Assembly (NCBI GenBank): GCA_045541135.1 | Contig: JAZQIO010000006.1 | Coordinates: 1 to 64,000 of the forward strand | DNA from: CAZNKU01 sp045541135 | GTDB taxonomy: Bacteria; Bacillota; Clostridia; Monoglobales; Firm-18 | Direction of reading: 5' to 3' | Length of the DNA stretch: 64,000 bases | Shown: piece after piece, positions 44,438 through 53,262 of the stretch | How the letters are laid out: the number at the start of each line of letters is the position of its first letter | Numbering within the stretch: the first letter of the stretch is position 1 | The notes under the pieces: model-generated | What the model saw: the letters and a program-made list of their open reading frames with translations, nothing else | Databases searched by the model: none | What the model was told of the DNA's origin: nothing | Translations under genes and position numbers: made by a program

Positions 44438-45402
44438 TATCTGATTCTGACCTCCAGTTTTATTCTTCTTTCAGCCTCACTGACCAATTTTTGTTTAACC
44501 TCTTCAAGAGTTCCTTTTACAGTACAGCCCGCTGCTCTTTCATGTCCACCACCACCATACTGTCTTGCCAGATTTGCCGCATCCACAAGCTGCGAACGAA
44601 TACTTACCTTAACGGAACCGTCTCCCATTTCACGAAAGCTCATAGAAACAATTGCCGTTTCCAAGGAACGTGGAATGTTAACGAAACTGCCTACATCGTC
44701 ATCGTTTGCATCAAACTGCTTTATCTGCTTATCTGTTATAGATACAGTTGAAATTTTATCATTATAAAATGTTTCAAGTGAATTGTATGCCAGCTTCATA
44801 AGTTCAAGTCTCTTTTTACTGTTCATTTCAAAAAGATAACCGCATATAAAAGCATTGTTAATTCCGTATTCCAATAACTGTGCGGCAATACTATGTGTGT
44901 GTGGTTTAGTATTTGAATATGCAAAACCGCCCGTATCTGACACAATTGCAATATAAATATTATTTACAATTTGTGTTGTAAGGGGAATATTCATAAACTG
45001 TGCAAGTTCATATATAATTTCCCCTGTCGCCGCAGCTATAGGATTTACAAAATTGTATGTTGCATATTTGTCATTAGTAATATGATGATCAAGATTAACT
45101 GTTAATTCACAGGCATCAAATGCACTTACCCTTGTGCCCATACGCTGTTTATCTGCACAGTCTACAGAAATTACAAGGTCAGGTGTAAATGCATCGTTTT
45201 TACAGCTTACACCGTCTAAAATTTTCAGTATTCTGTGCTCACAATCTTTTTCATCCAAAATAACATCTGCTTTTTTGCCAAGCTCCTGCAACATAAGCTT
45301 AAGAGCATAGCTTGAACCAAGACAGTCACCATCTGCATTGTAGTGAGGGATAATGAGAATATTGTTACTGCGTTTTATCGCATTGCTTATATCTGTAAAC
45401 AA
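44437..45402 (-). CDS. nrnA: DHH-family nanoRNase/pAp phosphatase (NrnA-like)
   Basis: A 321-residue DHH/DHHA1 phosphoesterase that degrades short oligoribonucleotides and dephosphorylates pAp. Motifs in order: IIPHYNADGDCLGSS, LVISVDCAD, NLDHHITND (the DHH motif) and the C-terminal DHHA1 motif QYGGGGHERAAGC. Placement between rbfA and truB is standard for Firmicutes. Confidence 0.95.
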   Translation of the reverse strand: MFTDISNAIKRSNNILIIPHYNADGDCLGSSYALKLMLQELGKKADVILDEKDCEHRILKILDGVSCKNDAFTPDLVISVDCADKQRMGTRVSAFDACELTVNLDHHITNDKYATYNFVNPIAAATGEIIYELAQFMNIPLTTQIVNNIYIAIVSDTGGFAYSNTKPHTHSIAAQLLEYGINNAFICGYLFEMNSKKRLELMKLAYNSLETFYNDKISTVSITDKQIKQFDANDDDVGSFVNIPRSLETAIVSMSFREMGDGSVKVSIRSQLVDAANLARQYGGGGHERAAGCTVKGTLEEVKQKLVSEAERRIKLEVRIR

Positions 45403-45421
45403 AAAATCATCCCTTTCACGA

Positions 45422-45763
45422 TTATTTATTTATATCATTTAAAAGCTTGTTGATATGTGCACCGTGCTCTATAGAATTATCAAGTGTAAACAATATTTCC
45501 GGTGTATAGCGAAGACCAAGTCTGTGAGCAAGCTCCTTACGTACAAAGCCTGCTGCATTTTTTAGTCCTTCAATTGCATCCTTCTGTGCGTTTTCATCAC
45601 CAAAAACACTGATATACGCCTTGCACCAGCGAAGGTCTTTTGTTATATCAACAGCTACCACACTGCAAAGACCCTTAGTAACCCTTGGGTCTTTGAGTTC
45701 CCGTATAATTGAACTTATTTCTTTGCGTGCTTCTTCATTAATTCTGTCTATTCTGTTTGCCAT
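45422..45763 (-). CDS. rbfA: 30S ribosome-binding factor A
   Basis: A 113-residue KH-fold assembly factor for the 16S 5' end (NRIDRINEEARKEISSII, LKDPRVTKGLCSVVAVDITK, PEILFTLDNSIEHGAHINKL). ATG 45763 follows AGGAGA by 7 to 8 bases. The usual short infB-rbfA junction is replaced by a 285-base gap holding a MITE-like element whose end abuts this ribosome site. Confidence 0.95.
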   Translation of the reverse strand: MANRIDRINEEARKEISSIIRELKDPRVTKGLCSVVAVDITKDLRWCKAYISVFGDENAQKDAIEGLKNAAGFVRKELAHRLGLRYTPEILFTLDNSIEHGAHINKLLNDINK

Positions 45764-45776
45764 AAGCAATTCTCCT

Positions 45777-46051
45777 AGCCGAAAGAGAATAATCCGAACC
45801 TCGATTTTCAAAGGTGAATTTCCGCTTTCGTTTTGTTAAAATACTCGGCAATCCATCAAGGATTACCTGCGTTTTTGCCTTACGCAACCAAAAATTCTCT
45901 CTTTGAAAATTCCATGACCTTAAACAGATGGAATTTCGAGCAGATTTTGGTGCGGAAGATGAAGCAAGGCTGACGCCTTGCGAAGATGACAAGCCTGAAG
46001 ATACCGAAATTACGCTGTTTAAGGCGGGTTCGGGTTACTATCTTTCGGCTA
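45777..46051. mobile_element. MITE-like element between infB and rbfA
   Basis: A 275-bp insert bounded by ~24-bp imperfect inverted repeats: left TAGCCGAAAGAGAATAATCC (45777 on), and the right end reads TAGCCGAAAGATAGTAACCC on the minus strand. Both continue GAACC. One end supplies the TAG stop codon of infB, and the other abuts the rbfA ribosome site. Internal hairpins such as TGGAATTTC / GAAAATTCCA and GCAAGGC / GCCTTGC are present, with no transposase. Its sequence is unlike the other repeat family in this window. Confidence 0.65.
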
Positions 46052-48298
46052 TCTTGGGATTTCTTCCATTACGAAGCATTCGATAACATCGCCTTCTTTA
46101 ATGTCATTGAATCTTTCGATACCGATACCGCATTCGTAACCTGTAGGAACTTCCTTTGCATCGTCTTTAAATCTCTTAAGTGAATTCATTGTACCTTCGT
46201 GTACAACAATACCGTCACGTACAATACGAACTTCACAGTTTCTGACAATTTTACCATCTGTTACATAGCAACCGCCGATTGTACCAACGCCTGAAATCTT
46301 ATATGTCTGACGGATTTCTGCATGACCGATAACATTTTCTTTGAATGTAGGCTCAAGCATACCCTTCATAGCGGCTTCGATTTCTTCGATAGCCTGATAA
46401 ATTACTCTGTAAAGTCTTACTTCAACATTCTGACGTTCTGCAGATTCCATAGTAGCCGCAGAAGGTCTTACATTAAATCCGACAATAATAGCATTTGAAG
46501 CAGAAGCAAGCATAATATCAGATTCACTGATTGTACCTGCGGCACCGTGAATAACATTAATTCTTACTTCATCATTTGAAAGCTTAACCAAAGACTGTTT
46601 GATTGCTTCAACAGAACCCATAACGTCTGCCTTAATGATAATGTTAAGGTCTTTAATCTGACCCTGTTCAATCTGAGTAAACAAAGCATCAAGAGAAACA
46701 ACTGTCTGTGTCGACTTGTTGTATTCATCCTTAATTTTCTGCTTTCTCTGTTCTACAACCATACGGGCTTTTCTTTCATCAGTTACGGCATAGAATAAGT
46801 CACCGCCTTCGGGAACTTCAGAAAGGCCAAGAATTTCAACAGGCATACTTGGACCTGCAGATTTTATTCTCTTACCGCCGTCATCAACCATAGCACGTAC
46901 TTTACCTACTGCTGTACCTGCTACAACTATATCGCCAACATTAAGTGTACCATTCTGTACCAAAACTGTAGATACAGGACCTCTGCCCTTATCAAGTTTA
47001 GCTTCGATAACTGTACCCTTAGCCATTCTGTCAGGATTAGCCTTAAGTTCCTTCATATCCGCAACCAAAAGTACCATTTCAAGCAATGTGTCAATATTGT
47101 CACCACGTAGAGCAGAGATCGGAACAACAATTGTGTCACCGCCCCATTCTTCAGGAACAAGACCGTGTTCTGTAAGCTGCTGCTTAACAAGATCAGGATT
47201 TGCAGTTTCTTTATCAATTTTATTGATAGCAACAATAATTGTTACACCTGCAGCTTTAGCATGGTTAATAGCTTCAATAGTCTGAGGCATAATACCGTCA
47301 TCAGCCGCAACAACAAGTATTGCAACGTCAGTAACCATAGCACCGCGAAGACGCATAGCTGTGAACGCTTCATGTCCCGGTGTATCAAGGAAAGTAATAT
47401 CTCTGTCATTAATATGAACTCTGTAAGCACCGATATGCTGTGTAATACCGCCTGCTTCTGTATCTATAACGTGAGTACGTCTGATATAGTCAAGAGTTTT
47501 TGTCTTACCGTGGTCAACGTGACCCATGATAACAACAACCGGTGGACGTGGTTGCAAGCTTTCTTCAGGGTCTTCAACGTCATTGAACAAAATATCTTCG
47601 TCTGTAACAATAACTTCTTTTTCTACTGTTGCGTTAAATTCAGAAGCAATAAGTGATGCAGTATCAAAGTCAATAAGCTGACTTACAGATGCCATAACAC
47701 CAATCATCATCAGACATTTTACAACTTCATTTGCAGGTTTGCCCAATTTTTCGGCAAATTCACCTACAGCAATTTCGTCACCCATATATACTACAACATT
47801 TTCGGCAACTTCTTCTTTTTCCTTCTTTTCCTTAACAAGCTTTTCGTTTTTATTTTCCATCTTATTGCTTGTTTTATTCTTTTTGATTTTCTGCTTTTTA
47901 TCAGTTTTATTTGTATCAATATTTTGAGGAACAAGTTCTTCCATTTTTTCAGTATCAAACTTTTCAAGATCAACACTTACAGTTCTTGTGTCAACATATC
48001 TTGATTTTTTCTGAATAGGAGCATCGTCTATAATTTCCTCAACATTTTCAACTACGTCTTCTTTTTTCGCCTTTTTTGTTTCCTTTTTGGACTCAGCATT
48101 CTTTTTATCAAAACCGAAATCTTCTACCTGATATTTTTGTGTATAGTGTTCAAAAACTATATCAAGCTCATTTGCTTCAATAGAACTTTGTGCACTTTTA
48201 GCCTTACTTCCAAAAGTTTGCAACAGTTCTAACATTTCATTTTTATCAACGCCCAAATCTTTAGCTAAGGCACTTATTTTAATTTTAACAGCTGCCAT
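46049..48298 (-). CDS. infB: Translation initiation factor IF-2
   Basis: A 749-residue GTPase that brings initiator tRNA to the 30S subunit. A short IF2_N motif (VKIKISALAKDLGVDKNEML) and a lysine/glutamate-rich linker precede the G domain: G1 GHVDHGKT, G3 DTPGH, G4 NKID, then the SAL motif ISALRGDN. Domains II-IV follow, ending IERFNDIKEGDVIECFVMEE. The stop codon is provided by the inserted element. Overlaps ylxQ by 14 bases. Confidence 0.98.
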   Translation of the reverse strand: MAAVKIKISALAKDLGVDKNEMLELLQTFGSKAKSAQSSIEANELDIVFEHYTQKYQVEDFGFDKKNAESKKETKKAKKEDVVENVEEIIDDAPIQKKSRYVDTRTVSVDLEKFDTEKMEELVPQNIDTNKTDKKQKIKKNKTSNKMENKNEKLVKEKKEKEEVAENVVVYMGDEIAVGEFAEKLGKPANEVVKCLMMIGVMASVSQLIDFDTASLIASEFNATVEKEVIVTDEDILFNDVEDPEESLQPRPPVVVIMGHVDHGKTKTLDYIRRTHVIDTEAGGITQHIGAYRVHINDRDITFLDTPGHEAFTAMRLRGAMVTDVAILVVAADDGIMPQTIEAINHAKAAGVTIIVAINKIDKETANPDLVKQQLTEHGLVPEEWGGDTIVVPISALRGDNIDTLLEMVLLVADMKELKANPDRMAKGTVIEAKLDKGRGPVSTVLVQNGTLNVGDIVVAGTAVGKVRAMVDDGGKRIKSAGPSMPVEILGLSEVPEGGDLFYAVTDERKARMVVEQRKQKIKDEYNKSTQTVVSLDALFTQIEQGQIKDLNIIIKADVMGSVEAIKQSLVKLSNDEVRINVIHGAAGTISESDIMLASASNAIIVGFNVRPSAATMESAERQNVEVRLYRVIYQAIEEIEAAMKGMLEPTFKENVIGHAEIRQTYKISGVGTIGGCYVTDGKIVRNCEVRIVRDGIVVHEGTMNSLKRFKDDAKEVPTGYECGIGIERFNDIKEGDVIECFVMEEIPR

Positions 48299-48620
48299 TT
48301 TCAGCCACCTCCGTCAAATTTTTGTACTTTTCTTTTAAGGACTTTGCAAATCCCTCATCAGTTATTGCAACGGCCACACAGTTACTTACTCCTATAGCCT
48401 TTCCGTTATCATCACAATTACCGTAGAAAAAGTAATCTGTTTCATAAGACATACATTTGTCCGTTATGCGTTTTTTGGTTCCTTCAGAAGCATCATTTGA
48501 TATAATAACAAGATATGCTTCAAATCCTCTTATTTTGGCAATTACCGCTTCAGTTCCGCTAATTGCCTTGCCTGCACGCTTTGCAAGTCCGAGCATTCCG
48601 TATATTTTACTGTTTATCAA
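48285..48620 (-). CDS. ylxQ: L7Ae/L30e-family RNA-binding protein (YlxQ)
   Basis: A 111-residue L7Ae-like protein (YGMLGLAKRAGKAISGTEAV, LVIISNDASEGTKKRITDKC), thought to bind kink-turn RNA. It overlaps ylxR by 14 bases and infB by 14 bases in the classic nusA operon order. Confidence 0.9.
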   Translation of the reverse strand: MINSKIYGMLGLAKRAGKAISGTEAVIAKIRGFEAYLVIISNDASEGTKKRITDKCMSYETDYFFYGNCDDNGKAIGVSNCVAVAITDEGFAKSLKEKYKNLTEVAENGSC

Positions 48621-48897
48621 TATTTATGCACTCCTCATATATTCTGACAGGAACATAAGTTTTAAGTCCTCTTTCCAAGCCTCTTGATTTTTGTGCTTTT
48701 TCAATGCATGCTACACTTTTGCATATATAAGACCCTCTACCAGGTTTGTTACCCTTAATATCGACATCAACAATCCCATCTTTTAGGGTAACCCTGATCA
48801 TATCTGACATAGGTTTTATTTCTCTGCACGCAACACACATTCTCTGAGGAATATATTTGCCGTCTACATATATTTTTTTATGCTTCATCCTCTTCAT
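48607..48897 (-). CDS. ylxR: YlxR/RnpM-family RNA-binding protein (DUF448)
   Basis: A 96-residue protein with the YlxR core PQRMCVACREIKPMSDMIRV and GRGSYICKSVACIEKA. Members modulate RNase P or bind nucleic acid. Two in-frame ATG codons exist (48897 and 48888), both inside the end of nusA and neither with a well-spaced ribosome site, so initiation is probably coupled to nusA; the outer one is given. Confidence 0.9.
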   Translation of the reverse strand: MKRMKHKKIYVDGKYIPQRMCVACREIKPMSDMIRVTLKDGIVDVDIKGNKPGRGSYICKSVACIEKAQKSRGLERGLKTYVPVRIYEECINIDKQ

Positions 48898-49924
48898 CGC
48901 CTTCAGCTTTAATAATATCTATCTTCCAACCTGTAAGTTTAGCGGCAAGTCTTACATTCTGACCTTCCTTACCGATTGCAAGTGAAAGCTGGCTTGGTGA
49001 AACTGTAATTGTGCAGATTTTTTCTTCCTCGTTTACTTCATAACTCAAAACTTTTGTAGGAGCTAAAGCTGCTGATACAAATTCACCCGGATTTTCACTG
49101 TATTTGATAATATCAATTTTTTCACCCATAAGTTCATCGACAATTGCCTGAACTCTGGCACCCTTAGGACCTACACAAGCACCGATAGGATCAACATTAG
49201 GATCACTTGCCCAAACGGCAATTTTAGATCTTGAACCCGCTTCTCTGGACACGCCCTTTATTTCAACAATACCGCTTGCAATTTCAGGAACTTCAAGTTC
49301 AAAAAGTTTTTTTACCAAACCGCTGTGAGTTCTTGAAATAACAACCTGAGGTCCTTTTGTTGCACGCTGTACATCCACAACGAAAAGTTTAAGTCTCTGT
49401 CCGGGTGTGTAATCCTCTGTTTCAACCTGTTCCTGAGCCATAAGCATCGCATCGGAATTACCTACGCGAAGCATAACGCTCTTTTTCTCAACTCTTTGAA
49501 CAATACCTGTTACAACGTCATTAACCTTATCGGCAAACTGATTGTAGAACATGCCTCTTTCAGCTTCTCTGATTCGCTGTGTTACAACCTGTCTTGCAGT
49601 CTGTGCGGCAATACGGCCGAATGTACGCGGTGCTGTAGGAAATTCCACAACATCTCCAACCTGATATTTAGGGTCAATTTTTGTTGCTTCATCAAGTGAA
49701 ATCTGAACATCAGCATCCTCAACTTCTTCAACAACTGTCTTTTTAAGAAAAACGCTCATACCTCCGCTTGTTCTGTTGATTTCAACACGAACATCCTGAT
49801 TAGCACCGTAGTTTCTCTTATATGCAGAAACCAAAGCAGTTTCAAGTGCATCAATAAGAATGTCGCGGCTTATGCCTTTTTCTTTTTCAAATTCTTCCAA
49901 TAAAGTAATAAAATCTTCACTCAT
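48878..49924 (-). CDS. nusA: Transcription termination/antitermination factor NusA
   Basis: A 348-residue RNA polymerase-binding protein: N-terminal domain (EKGISRDILIDALETALVSA), S1 domain (VNDVVTGIVQRVEKKSVMLR), then two KH domains (DPNVDPIGACVGPKGARVQA; LAIGKEGQNVRLAAKLTGWK). It lacks the C-terminal acidic repeats of proteobacterial NusA, as usual in Firmicutes. It overlaps ylxR by 20 bases. A leader hairpin upstream of rimP may let NusA limit its own operon. Confidence 0.97.
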   Translation of the reverse strand: MSEDFITLLEEFEKEKGISRDILIDALETALVSAYKRNYGANQDVRVEINRTSGGMSVFLKKTVVEEVEDADVQISLDEATKIDPKYQVGDVVEFPTAPRTFGRIAAQTARQVVTQRIREAERGMFYNQFADKVNDVVTGIVQRVEKKSVMLRVGNSDAMLMAQEQVETEDYTPGQRLKLFVVDVQRATKGPQVVISRTHSGLVKKLFELEVPEIASGIVEIKGVSREAGSRSKIAVWASDPNVDPIGACVGPKGARVQAIVDELMGEKIDIIKYSENPGEFVSAALAPTKVLSYEVNEEEKICTITVSPSQLSLAIGKEGQNVRLAAKLTGWKIDIIKAEGDEEDEA

Positions 49925-49947
49925 TTTTTCTAAAATCCTCCTATTTA

Positions 49948-50409
49948 TTAAAACTCAAACATTATATTAGCTTTTGCAATATTTTTCTTTTCAATTTCTA
50001 TCTGAGAAATGCCGGTGCTGATAATTATTTTTCCGCCTTCGGCACAAACAAGCTCTCCTTCCGCTTCTTTCATACCTTCAACTTCTCTGTAAAGTTTTAC
50101 CTTTACTTTTTCTCCGACAGCATTTTCAAAATGTTCATCCTGACGAAGGACTCTTTCGATACCGGGTGAAGACACCTCCAAAAAATAGTTAGTGGAAATA
50201 CAGTCCTTTTCATCAAGAAGTGTACTAAGTGCACGACTAATTGTTTCACAATCATCAATGTCAACCCCGCTGTCGCGTGAAACAAATAGTCTTAAAAACC
50301 AATGCGGTCCTTCTTTTACATATTCTACATCGTAAATCTCATACCCTTCACCTTCAACAACAGGCAAAGCAATGTCATAGGTGAGTTTTTCAATTTTAGA
50401 TAAAACCAA
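49948..50409 (-). CDS. rimP: Ribosome maturation factor RimP
   Basis: A 153-residue 30S assembly factor (YEIYDVEYVKEGPHWFLRLF, SGVDIDDCETISRALSTLLD, YFLEVSSPGIERVLR). It is the first gene of the nusA-infB operon, 23 bases before nusA. GGGAGG precedes the start. Confidence 0.95.
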   Translation of the reverse strand: MVLSKIEKLTYDIALPVVEGEGYEIYDVEYVKEGPHWFLRLFVSRDSGVDIDDCETISRALSTLLDEKDCISTNYFLEVSSPGIERVLRQDEHFENAVGEKVKVKLYREVEGMKEAEGELVCAEGGKIIISTGISQIEIEKKNIAKANIMFEF

Positions 50410-50449
50410 TACTTAAACCTCCCTTCAAAGAGTCTTAACAATAAACAAA

Positions 50450-50467
50450 GAGTGGGAAAACCCACTC
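50450..50467 (-). terminator. Leader hairpin/attenuator before rimP
   Basis: GAGTGGG / CCCACTC with a 4-base loop, followed on the minus strand by TTTGTTTATTGTT. It lies between the promoter at 50500-50528 and rimP, so it would terminate transcripts before the first gene. Confidence 0.65.
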
Positions 50468-50499
50468 CTTGTCAACCAACTATTTACCTTACTTGGTAC

Positions 50500-50528
50500 A
50501 TTTTAACACACTTTTTAAATAAAATCAA
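50500..50528 (-). promoter_or_regulatory. Sigma-A promoter of the rimP-nusA-infB operon
   Basis: On the minus strand TTGATT (50528-50523), 17 bases, TAAAAT (50505-50500). Confidence 0.65.
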
Positions 50529-50577
50529 GTGTTTTCTTATTATTTAATATATAATGTTGTTTTTTTATTTAATTTCA

Positions 50578-50606
50578 TTGACTAATTTGTATATTTATAG
50601 TAAAAT
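50578..50606 (+). promoter_or_regulatory. Sigma-A promoter of the HAD-ltaS-like-valS unit
   Basis: TTGACT (50578-50583), 17 bases, TAAAAT (50601-50606). Confidence 0.7.
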
Positions 50607-50644
50607 ATTATGATGTAGAATTGCAAATTCAAGGAGGTATACAC

Positions 50645-51301
50645 ATGAATACATTTATATTTGATTTTGACGGAACTCTGGTAAACTCATTACCCTCCAT
50701 CACTTATTTTGCAAACAATGCTTTAAACAAATACGGGCTCCCTTCTATTCCGAAAGAAAGATACAAAATGCTTGTAGGAAACGGAGCTGTTAACCTTACA
50801 AAGAGAATGCTTAATGAGGTAGGAGCTGATCCTTCTATGTTCGATGATGTATATCGTGAATATTACGATACATACGACCAAAACTTCTCATATCTTACAG
50901 AACCGTATGACGGCATAATTGATATGCTTAAGGAGCTAAAAAAAGCAGGATGCAAAACTGCAATAGTTTCCAATAAGCCGGATGTTACAACAAAGAAAAT
51001 CTGCAATGAGCTTTTCGGTGATCTAATAGACATATGCAGAGGACAAGTTGAAGGTTGTCCGATAAAACCTGATCCAACAGCTGTTTTGGAAGTAATTGAA
51101 CAGTTGGGAGCAGAAAAAGATAATTGTGTATACTTCGGTGATACAATAACAGATATGGAAACCGGAAAAAATGCCGGGCTATACACCGTAGGTGTTCTTT
51201 GGGGATTTCGTGATGTTGACGAATTAAAACGCGGAAATCCTCAGAAAATTGTATCTCACCCGTCGGAAATTACGGAATTTTTCAAGGAGAAAGCACAATG
51301 A
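50645..51301 (+). CDS. HAD hydrolase, phosphoglycolate phosphatase/PpaX-like
   Basis: A 218-residue phosphatase of the HAD superfamily, subfamily IA: motif I FDFDGTLVNS, motif II VSNKPD, motif III lysine region (KPDPTAVLEVI) and motif IV FGDTITDMETGKNAG. Phosphoglycolate or pyrophosphate are common substrates; which one is not visible. ATG 50645 has AAGGAGG 8 bases upstream. It overlaps the LtaS-like gene by 4 bases (ATGA), implying coupled translation. Confidence 0.9.
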   Translation: MNTFIFDFDGTLVNSLPSITYFANNALNKYGLPSIPKERYKMLVGNGAVNLTKRMLNEVGADPSMFDDVYREYYDTYDQNFSYLTEPYDGIIDMLKELKKAGCKTAIVSNKPDVTTKKICNELFGDLIDICRGQVEGCPIKPDPTAVLEVIEQLGAEKDNCVYFGDTITDMETGKNAGLYTVGVLWGFRDVDELKRGNPQKIVSHPSEITEFFKEKAQ

Positions 51302-53241
51302 AAAGTATCAAGAATTTTTTTGAAAAAATTGTGTGTAATACAAAATCGCTTGTATCAAAATTCAGGAAGAAAACCTCACCCTTAACATCATTTTTATACA
51401 AACACCTTGATGATGACGGGATGGGAAGTGTCCGACATTCGCTTAAAGTACTTTTAGTATTTTCGGCTGTTATGACATTATTTCAGTTTATTGTTCAAAG
51501 TCTGAATCTTCTTCAGTTTGGCGGTACCATATTTTTGAATTTTCTCCCGATTTTTCTTGCGTGCTGTTTTTTATACTTCACTATCGGGAAAATCTCGTGG
51601 GTGTTCTCAATATGTGTTACTTTTTTATCGGTATTACTTACAATTAACCATTACAAAATCCGTTTCAGAGACGAACCTCTTACTTCTACGGATTTTACGC
51701 TCGGAAAAGAGGCAGGCAACATTGTACAGGGTTATGACCTGACACCGGATATAACAGTTTTCTTCATAGTTCTGATATTTGTCATAACCATTATGCTGTC
51801 AATATTCAAAACCAGAAATAAACGTCCGGGTCTTAAAGTTTCAATTATAGGTACATTGCTTACCGTTGCCGTGGCATACCTGCTTTATTCAAGTGTATAT
51901 ACAAATACAGGAATATACGAATCCTTTTATTCCAATGTTGGCATATACAGAAAAACCGAAATAGTTGAAGCAAAAGGACTTGTCTATTCATTGCTTAATG
52001 ATATAAACGAGATGAAATATGAAGCACCTGAAGGATATTCAGAAAAAAAAGCACTCGATATTATTAACAGATATCCTGAACCTAAGATGCCTGAAGATGC
52101 TCCTAATGTTATTGCAGTAATGTGTGAAGCATACACCGATGTACAGACTTGGGAGAATGTCAGTTTCACAAACGAAAACCCTTACGAATATTTCAATTAC
52201 TTAAAAACCAAAGGTTGTTACGGAAAAATATTTGTGCCGGGCTTTGGCGGTGCAACCGCAGTAACTGAATTTGAATTTCTTACAGGGGATAACACCTCTG
52301 CAATAAGTTCATCACTTCCCACTGCATACAATACGATTATAACAAACAACGTTTTTTCAATTGCAAGAATTTTTAAGGATATGGGATACCATGCAAGTGC
52401 AATACATCCGGGTGAGCCATGGTTTTACAACAGGCAAAACGTATACCCAAGAATGGGATTTGACACCTTTGCCTCATTGACTGACTTGACAGGTGAAGTT
52501 GAAAAAGTAAGTGGAACCTATGCAAAAGATTACATAACTGCCGATATGATTATTAATGATTATAACAATCATCTTCAAAATAATCCTGAAAAAGGCTACT
52601 TTAATTTTACCGTTACAATACAAAATCACGGTCCGTATCCGGAAAACACATTATACTACGGTACAGAATACATACCGAAAGAAGCTGCCGATCTTACCGA
52701 CAGTGAATATTACATCATAAACAATTATCTTGGAGGAATAAAAGATTCCGATAAGTTTATGAAAACAATGTACGAATATATAAATACAATAGACAAACCT
52801 ACAGTGTTTATCATTTTCGGTGACCATCTTCCGTACCTTGATACAGAAGAAAATATATATGCAAAGCTTGGTCTCGAAATCAAAGACAATTCATATATGT
52901 CATATATAAACAGACACAGTACCGATTATCTCATAATAGGTAACGATGCTTATTTAAATAACTACACACCGGCAATAAACGGTAATCAGGAAACTTTGAT
53001 TTCTTCTGACTATCTTTCATTAAAGCTCTTCGACTATATGAATATGCCAAAGCATCCATTCTTTGCATTCAAGGAAGAAATGTTAAGCTATGCTCCTGTA
53101 CTCAGCGTATCTCATAATGGTTCATCTGCCGGATTCGATGAACAGTTACCTTCGGAATTTGATAGTTTATATAAAGAATTGAAAATATTACAATACTACT
53201 ACCTGAGAGATTACAAAAATACGTTAATCTCAGCAAAATAA
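51298..53241 (+). CDS. LtaS/MdoB-type sulfatase-fold phosphoglycerol transferase
   Basis: A 647-residue membrane protein with about five N-terminal helices (residues ~45-215) and an extracellular sulfatase-fold catalytic domain. Alkaline-phosphatase-superfamily features are visible: a metal-binding acidic residue in NVIAVMCEAYTD, the nucleophile Thr region GFGGATAVTEFEFLTG, AIHPGEPWFYNR, TVTIQNHGPYPE and FIIFGDHLPYLD. Related enzymes polymerise glycerol phosphate (lipoteichoic acid) or modify envelope glycans. Which polymer is made is unclear. It is coupled to the HAD phosphatase upstream and lies 21 bases before valS. Confidence 0.9.
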   Translation: MKSIKNFFEKIVCNTKSLVSKFRKKTSPLTSFLYKHLDDDGMGSVRHSLKVLLVFSAVMTLFQFIVQSLNLLQFGGTIFLNFLPIFLACCFLYFTIGKISWVFSICVTFLSVLLTINHYKIRFRDEPLTSTDFTLGKEAGNIVQGYDLTPDITVFFIVLIFVITIMLSIFKTRNKRPGLKVSIIGTLLTVAVAYLLYSSVYTNTGIYESFYSNVGIYRKTEIVEAKGLVYSLLNDINEMKYEAPEGYSEKKALDIINRYPEPKMPEDAPNVIAVMCEAYTDVQTWENVSFTNENPYEYFNYLKTKGCYGKIFVPGFGGATAVTEFEFLTGDNTSAISSSLPTAYNTIITNNVFSIARIFKDMGYHASAIHPGEPWFYNRQNVYPRMGFDTFASLTDLTGEVEKVSGTYAKDYITADMIINDYNNHLQNNPEKGYFNFTVTIQNHGPYPENTLYYGTEYIPKEAADLTDSEYYIINNYLGGIKDSDKFMKTMYEYINTIDKPTVFIIFGDHLPYLDTEENIYAKLGLEIKDNSYMSYINRHSTDYLIIGNDAYLNNYTPAINGNQETLISSDYLSLKLFDYMNMPKHPFFAFKEEMLSYAPVLSVSHNGSSAGFDEQLPSEFDSLYKELKILQYYYLRDYKNTLISAK

Positions 53242-53262
53242 AGTGATTAAAGGAGAAAACCA

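Noticed and set aside
45738..45992. 84-codon minus-strand frame between infB and rbfA
   Set aside because: It lies inside the MITE-like element and runs into rbfA; no start signals.
53242..53262. T-box leader for valS
   Set aside because: Only 21 bases separate the LtaS-like gene and valS; no leader is possible.
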